Origin: an uncultured Dehalococcoidales bacterium
GTDB taxonomy: Bacteria; Chloroflexota; Dehalococcoidia; UBA1151; UBA1328
Assembly: GCA_905614375.1 (NCBI GenBank)
Contig: CAJQSP010000056.1
Location: 1 to 10,205, forward strand
Direction of reading: 5' to 3'
DNA length: 10,205 bases
Shown: positions 6,370-10,205 of the stretch, piece by piece
Layout of the letters: the number at the start of each line of letters is the position of its first letter
How positions within the stretch are numbered: the first letter of the stretch is position 1
Notes under the pieces: generated by a model
Told to the model about the DNA's origin: nothing
The model's input: the letters and a program-made list of their open reading frames with translations, nothing else
Database searches by the model: none
Translations under genes and position numbers: made by a program

Positions 6370-6456
6370 GGGTACCGGTTCGTCTGGACGGACTTGTGTC
6401 GTTCGCAATTGAGCGATTCTGCACATGGTTACAAAATAGCGGCAGTTCGCAATAGC

Positions 6457-7488
6457 CTATTTGGTTGCGTTGGGCTTTTTGTCTGGCTTTTTATATGGCG
6501 TTTTGGAGGCGTTGTCTTTTAGGTGTTCTTCGCCGCGTTCTCTGGATAGTCGGATCTGGAGTTGTCGTTCGCGGAAGCGTATTCGATCTTCGCTGGCGAG
6601 CGAGTCATCGCAGTATGGGCAACTGACACCTAGTTCGAACATTGGAGATTCACGGTCGGCAGGCGAGATCGGGTGCTGGCAGCCGTAGCAAAGTTGGTAT
6701 TCGCCTTCGACGAGTCCGTGTTTGAGTGAGACTCGATGGTCGAAGACGAAGCATTCGTCTTCCCAGAGGCTTTCTTCTTCGGGGACTTCTTCGAGGTATT
6801 TGAGGATTCCGCCCTTGAGGTGGTAGACCTCGTCGAAGCCGATTTCTTTCATATAGACGGTCGCTTTTTCACAGCGAATTCCGCCGGTGCAGTACATGGC
6901 GACCACCAAAGGTTTTTGGGGTCCGGATGCTAGTAGATCCGCCCAGTCAGGGAATTCACGGAAGGTTTCGGTTACGGGATTGATGGCATATTTGAATCGC
7001 CCGACGCCGAATTCGAAGCTGTTTCGAGTGTCGATTAGTAGGACATCTTCCCGCTTGATAAGATCGTTCCAATCAGCGGGATCGACGTAGGTTCCGGCAT
7101 CGTTATTGGGGTCGATGTGGGGTTTGCCCATCGTAACGATTTCATCTTTAATTTTGACCTTCATCCGATTGAAGTTTTGGTTCTCGGTGTAGGAGTACTT
7201 GACTTCGATTTGATCGACGTTCGCCCAGCTGTGGAGATGGTCGATAACGGCTTTGATTCCAGTGTCTGAGCCGGAGATCGTGCCGTTAATGCCTTCTTCA
7301 GCGAGGATGAGTGTTCCGACGATGCTTTCGGCGCGGCAAAGCGCCAGAAGTTGGGCTTTTTTCTGGTCGGGTTCTTCGATTTTTGCGAAGTGGTAGAGAG
7401 CGGCTACTGTGAAGGCTTGTTTAGGACCTTCGATCACTGCTGCTGTCTTTTCTTCGCTTGCTGAAAGGTTGACGTTTGAATTGATCAT
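6457..7488 (-). CDS. trhO: tRNA uridine(34) hydroxylase TrhO (rhodanese-like)
   Basis: A 343-aa protein that matches the TrhO (YceA) family, which hydroxylates U34 of certain tRNAs on the way to 5-carboxymethoxyuridine or 5-methoxyuridine. Domains in order: an N-terminal acylphosphatase-like fold with EEGINGTISG (64-73), the rhodanese domain with VLLIDTRNSFEF (149-160) and the active-site loop CTGGIRCEKA (200-209, catalytic C200), then a C-terminal zinc site made by CYGC (267-270) and CPYC (290-293). The last 25 or so residues are lysine-rich and probably disordered, slightly longer than usual. The start is ATG 7488 with only a weak ribosome binding site. It lies 113 nt downstream of the dehydratase gene and 87 nt upstream of the phosphoesterase gene. 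Its role is housekeeping and seems unrelated to the sugar genes. Confidence 0.95.
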   Translation of the reverse strand: MINSNVNLSASEEKTAAVIEGPKQAFTVAALYHFAKIEEPDQKKAQLLALCRAESIVGTLILAEEGINGTISGSDTGIKAVIDHLHSWANVDQIEVKYSYTENQNFNRMKVKIKDEIVTMGKPHIDPNNDAGTYVDPADWNDLIKREDVLLIDTRNSFEFGVGRFKYAINPVTETFREFPDWADLLASGPQKPLVVAMYCTGGIRCEKATVYMKEIGFDEVYHLKGGILKYLEEVPEEESLWEDECFVFDHRVSLKHGLVEGEYQLCYGCQHPISPADRESPMFELGVSCPYCDDSLASEDRIRFRERQLQIRLSRERGEEHLKDNASKTPYKKPDKKPNATK

Positions 7489-7601
7489 CGAACTATTTTA
7501 CGTTCTTGTTGCCAATTCGGGTTAGGAGCATTTTGTGAGAGTTGCATGTTGCCCTTCCATCCGTAAGGAGACCATGAAATTCCAACTATTGGCGCTTTTC
7601 A

Positions 7602-8753
7602 CTAGTTATTTAGTTTATTAGCGGTTAGGTAGTCCATGTTCATTTCGATGCCGAGGCCTGGGGCGGTGGGATCGAGATGGAGCGCTCCGTTGAAGTTGTC
7701 TAGTGGCGACTGGATGAACTCGTTGTACTTGGTGAGATCTGCGTTGGCAGTTTCGAGCTTGTAGAAGTTCGGAACGGTCATCATCACATGAGCACCAGCG
7801 AGAACGTTTATGGGTCCTGAGGCATCGTGTGGCGATACCGGTATGTAGTACGTCTCGGCCTGAGTCGAGATTTTCTTGAGTTCCGTGATTCCACCGGTCC
7901 AAGTGACGTCGGGCATAACAAAATCGGCGAGTTGGTGTTCGAAGATTTGTACAAATTCCCAACGGGTGTGGAGTCGTTCACCGACCGAGATCGGGACGTT
8001 CACTTTGTCTCGAACTTGGCTTAGGGCGTGGTAGCTTTCGACGGGAACTGGCTCTTCGAACCAATCGATATCACCAGCATCTTCGAGCGAGTTGCAAAGT
8101 CGAATGGCGGTTGGGACGTTGAAGCGTCCGTGGGCATCGATGAGGACTTCCATATCTTCACCAGCGATGTCACGAATTTTTGCTGTGAGTTCCGCTGCGA
8201 CACGCTCGCCCACTTTATCTAGATTTCCACTTAGGTAACCAGAATTGTTCACCGATTGTTCGCCGGTGTGCGGGAACGGGTCGAACTTGAAAGCTTTGTG
8301 TCCTGAGTCGACGATTTTCCTAATTTCATGTTCGACGCCTTCGGGGGTTCCGAAGTTCTTTTGGTCGGGGTGCGTGTAGAGCAGGATTTCATCACGGACT
8401 TTACCGCCGAGTAGTTCGTAAATGGGGAGATTAAGGACTTTTCCTCGGATGTCCCATAGTGCGATGTCGATGCCGCTTACGACGTGTGTGGTTGCGCCTC
8501 GGGAGCCCATGTATGTGAAGGCTCGGAAGATTTTGTTCCAGATTCTTTCTATCTGGGATGGGTCTTCACCGATGAGGAGGTCGTTTAGTTTTTCGATGAT
8601 GCCGGCGACGGCTCGGTTGGCGGTAAGGGTAGTTGTCGTGATTTCACCCCAGCCGGTGATGCCTGCATCTGTTTGGACTTCTATGAAGAAGTACTCGCCC
8701 CAGAAGGAGCCTTCAACTTTTACGAGCCAGGGTTTGATTGATGTGATTTTCAA
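7602..8753 (-). CDS. Enolase-superfamily sugar-acid dehydratase (mandelate racemase/galactonate dehydratase-like)
   Basis: A 383-aa protein with the N-terminal capping domain (1 to about 120) and the modified TIM barrel of the enolase superfamily. Catalytic marks: KFD (156-158), DAHGR (206-210; metal ligand D206 with the general-acid-type H208, as in galactonate dehydratase), FEEP (232-235), GER (258-260, ligand E259), PDVTWTGG (281-288) and SPHD (307-310; H309 is the likely base, partner D282). This layout is that of DgoD-type dehydratases, which turn a sugar acid into a 2-keto-3-deoxy acid. The exact sugar acid is not readable. The start is TTG at 8753 (MKITSIK is the standard opening); a GGAG lies about 12 nt upstream, further than ideal. 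It follows the lactonase gene by 61 nt on the same strand, and the aldolase gene lies just beyond, suggesting one sugar-acid pathway. Confidence 0.9.
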   Translation of the reverse strand: MKITSIKPWLVKVEGSFWGEYFFIEVQTDAGITGWGEITTTTLTANRAVAGIIEKLNDLLIGEDPSQIERIWNKIFRAFTYMGSRGATTHVVSGIDIALWDIRGKVLNLPIYELLGGKVRDEILLYTHPDQKNFGTPEGVEHEIRKIVDSGHKAFKFDPFPHTGEQSVNNSGYLSGNLDKVGERVAAELTAKIRDIAGEDMEVLIDAHGRFNVPTAIRLCNSLEDAGDIDWFEEPVPVESYHALSQVRDKVNVPISVGERLHTRWEFVQIFEHQLADFVMPDVTWTGGITELKKISTQAETYYIPVSPHDASGPINVLAGAHVMMTVPNFYKLETANADLTKYNEFIQSPLDNFNGALHLDPTAPGLGIEMNMDYLTANKLNN

Positions 8754-8814
8754 GGGCGTGATTTGCTCCGGGTGTGGCGTTAGGCTTGGGTGTCGTTGGC
8801 CGACTTGGTAGTGA

Positions 8815-9822
8815 CTAGACGGGATCGGCGATGTGGATCCACATTGGTTGGTCGCCTATGGGTTGCGTTTTTAGGTGGGTGAGTGTTCCTGTGGGATTGA
8901 TTTTGTAGGTTGCTAGATCACCGTTATCGAGTCCACCGACAAGCATGAATTTTCCTGTGGGGTCGATTCCAAATGCACGAGGTGTGCCGAGTGATGGCTG
9001 CTGGCCAAGAGAGGTTAAACTCCCGGTCGAATCGTTGACGGAATACATGGCGATGGAGTTGTGTCCACGGTTGGAGGCGTATAGGAATTTGCCGTTAGGG
9101 TTCATGTGGATTTGGGCGTTTGAGTTCTCGCCGGAGAAATCATCAGGCAGCGTTGAAAGTGTTTTGAGGGCTTCTAATGTGCCGGTTGCTGAATCGAACT
9201 TGTAGGCGGTAACACTGGAGTCCTGCTCGTTATCGAAATAGAGGAATTGGCCGTTGGGGTGGTAGACGTAATGACGGGGGCCGTAGCCAGCTGGCGGTTC
9301 GATTACGGCAGGCGTGTTGGGCGTGAGGTAGCCGGTTTTGTCGTCGAATTTATACTGGTATATGGCATTTGAGTCGTCGACATGCGGCAGGAATGTGTAC
9401 GAGTTCGTTGAATCGGTTTGAGCGCAGTGTGCACGGTGTTGAGTAGCGATCCATTCGGTTGGAGCACCGCCGAGAGCACCTTGTTCATCGATCGGGTGAA
9501 CGGCTATGTGCCCGGCTCCGTAGTAGGCGGAGAGCAGGTGGCGACCCGTGTTGTCGACGGACACGTAGCAGGGGTCGGATTCGAGATTGACCATGCCTGT
9601 CGGCTTAAGGGTTCCAGATGTGACATCTATATCGAAGCTTGCCATTTTGTTGACGTCACGAAGTCCGATGTAAGCGCGTGTATTGTCGGGCGAGACGGCA
9701 AATGGGGCGGGTCCGCCTGGAGTCGAGATGTCTTCCTGGTGGGATAGTTCCCCGGTTTCGGAGTTGAGATTGTGGATGGCGATTTTATTGTCGCCTTGGA
9801 GGGTTATGTATACGCGTTGCAT
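8815..9822 (-). CDS. Lactonase family beta-propeller protein (6-phosphogluconolactonase/YbhE type)
   Basis: A 335-aa seven-bladed beta-propeller of the lactonase (YbhE, carboxy-cis,cis-muconate cyclase-like) family. Blade repeats are visible as the recurring turn (D/N)xTGxL: SETGEL (21-26), SGTL (69-72), DKTGYL (161-166), SATGTL (211-216), DSTGSL (264-269) and PTGTL (310-314). Conserved stretches include GPRHYVYHPNG (181-191), HMNPNGKFLYASNRG (239-253) and NSIAMYSV (255-262). No signal peptide is seen, so it is cytosolic. Members hydrolyse sugar lactones, phosphorylated or not. Next to a sugar-acid dehydratase (61 nt downstream) and a divergent aldolase, a non-phosphorylated sugar lactone is the more likely substrate. 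The start is ATG 9822 with a poor Shine-Dalgarno. Confidence 0.9.
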   Translation of the reverse strand: MQRVYITLQGDNKIAIHNLNSETGELSHQEDISTPGGPAPFAVSPDNTRAYIGLRDVNKMASFDIDVTSGTLKPTGMVNLESDPCYVSVDNTGRHLLSAYYGAGHIAVHPIDEQGALGGAPTEWIATQHRAHCAQTDSTNSYTFLPHVDDSNAIYQYKFDDKTGYLTPNTPAVIEPPAGYGPRHYVYHPNGQFLYFDNEQDSSVTAYKFDSATGTLEALKTLSTLPDDFSGENSNAQIHMNPNGKFLYASNRGHNSIAMYSVNDSTGSLTSLGQQPSLGTPRAFGIDPTGKFMLVGGLDNGDLATYKINPTGTLTHLKTQPIGDQPMWIHIADPV

Positions 9823-10030
9823 GGTTTTCGTTCGTTTGAACTGGTGCGAGTTGTAGCAGACGGCTGATTCTATCTTGTGCGTGGATGTGTTGTGCGTGAA
9901 CTAATTTCGTTGACCTCAGTCGACCCGCCTTGCCAATTTGTGCAACAATGCGCCACAGTTCAAATCCTTCTGAATCAGTACTGGGCACTTGCTTAGTAAT
10001 GACTGCTAAATAACCGGAGCATTTACTCAT
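9823..10030. promoter_or_regulatory. Divergent spacer between lactonase and aldolase genes
   Basis: This 208-nt spacer has no gene and should carry the promoters of both the leftward lactonase-dehydratase genes and the rightward aldolase gene. An imperfect inverted repeat GTTGAC-n4-GTCGAC (9909-9924) is the only operator-like element I noticed. TAAATA at about 10007-10012 could be a -10 box for the aldolase. Neither is strong. Confidence 0.4.
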
Positions 10031-10205
10031 ATGAACGTCGTTAGAGATCTTTTGAAATCCGGCAAGACCGTTATCGGAACTGCCGGAGCGGCAGCTGGCG
10101 ACATGACCGTGTTGGCTGATTCCGGTTTCGACTTCCTGTTGTTCGATACTCAGCACAAGCCTGTCGAGGTTAAACAGCTAATCCCTAATATCCAGTCGAT
10201 AAAAG
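10031..10205 (+). CDS. HpcH/HpaI aldolase family protein, partial (3' end outside window)
   Basis: The first 58 codons of an aldolase of the HpcH/HpaI (2-dehydro-3-deoxyglucarate aldolase / 4-hydroxy-2-oxoacid aldolase) family, cut by the window end. The opening LLKSGKTVIGT, then SGFDFLLFDTQHKP (31-44), is the standard first two strands. H42 should be the active-site His; the preceding residue is Gln (Q41) where HpaI has Glu. Members split 2-keto-3-deoxy acids into pyruvate and an aldehyde with a divalent metal. GGAG (10016-10019) lies 11 nt before the ATG, a little far. Divergent from the lactonase and dehydratase genes, it could supply the last step of the same sugar-acid route. Family call good, substrate unknown. 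Confidence 0.85.
   Translation, partial: MNVVRDLLKSGKTVIGTAGAAAGDMTVLADSGFDFLLFDTQHKPVEVKQLIPNIQSIK

Noticed and set aside
7574..7621. Fifteen-codon + strand peptide with AAGGAG just upstream, in the spacer and end of the dehydratase gene
   Set aside because: The Shine-Dalgarno is only three bases from the ATG, the peptide is very short and it is antisense to the dehydratase 3' end; chance is likely.
9785..10156. Minus-strand 123-codon frame opposite the aldolase start
   Set aside because: It is antisense to the recognisable HpcH/HpaI N-terminus and overlaps the lactonase start; no family resemblance.
1..10205. CRISPR arrays, tRNA or rRNA genes, long tandem repeats
   Set aside because: None was seen on reading both strands; no regularly spaced repeats, and no cloverleaf or rRNA core sequence stood out.

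Overview
The window looks like a piece of a free-living, probably marine bacterial chromosome of intermediate G+C. The gene set combines a sugar-phosphate isomerase/epimerase-like TIM barrel, an enolase-superfamily sugar-acid dehydratase, a beta-propeller lactonase and an HpcH/HpaI aldolase. That mix, plus an actinobacterial/Chloroflexi-style MMPL transporter and an IS6-type transposase with an N-terminal zinc ribbon, fits SAR202-like Chloroflexota. This assignment is an inference from gene content only.

Layout. (1) 41-853 (-): TIM-barrel isomerase/epimerase. (2) 854-1608: no intact gene; it holds the decayed front half of an IS6-type transposase (1056-about 1521). (3) 1609-4289 (-): a compact three-gene unit, transcribed right to left: a 68-aa DUF378 membrane protein, a 58-aa zinc-ribbon protein and a 734-aa MMPL/RND transporter with a TTG start. 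(4) 4290-4424: a 135-nt AT-rich divergent control region with two inverted repeats. (5) 4425-5312 (+): a regulator that joins a CarH-like adenosylcobalamin photosensory module (cap motif W-H-x8-E-H, then DxHxxG) to a C-terminal XRE-type helix-turn-helix. (6) 5313-5493: short spacer with a hairpin, a palindrome and a possible short-chain-dehydrogenase remnant. (7) 5494-9822 (-): four co-directional genes, in transcription order lactonase, enolase-superfamily dehydratase, trhO and a CPPED1-like metallophosphoesterase. (8) 9823-10030: divergent spacer. (9) 10031-end (+): HpcH/HpaI aldolase, cut by the window end.

How the genes may work together. The lactonase, dehydratase and aldolase form a plausible non-phosphorylative route: sugar lactone to sugar acid, to 2-keto-3-deoxy acid, to pyruvate (or a related 2-oxoacid) plus an aldehyde. 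The most interesting part is the central block. A B12-type light sensor with its DNA-binding domain at the opposite end from classical CarH, and of a different fold family, is divergent from a small membrane protein/zinc ribbon/lipid-type exporter unit. I infer a light- and/or B12-controlled envelope transport module. It is flanked by a transposase relic on one side and a possible gene fragment on the other.
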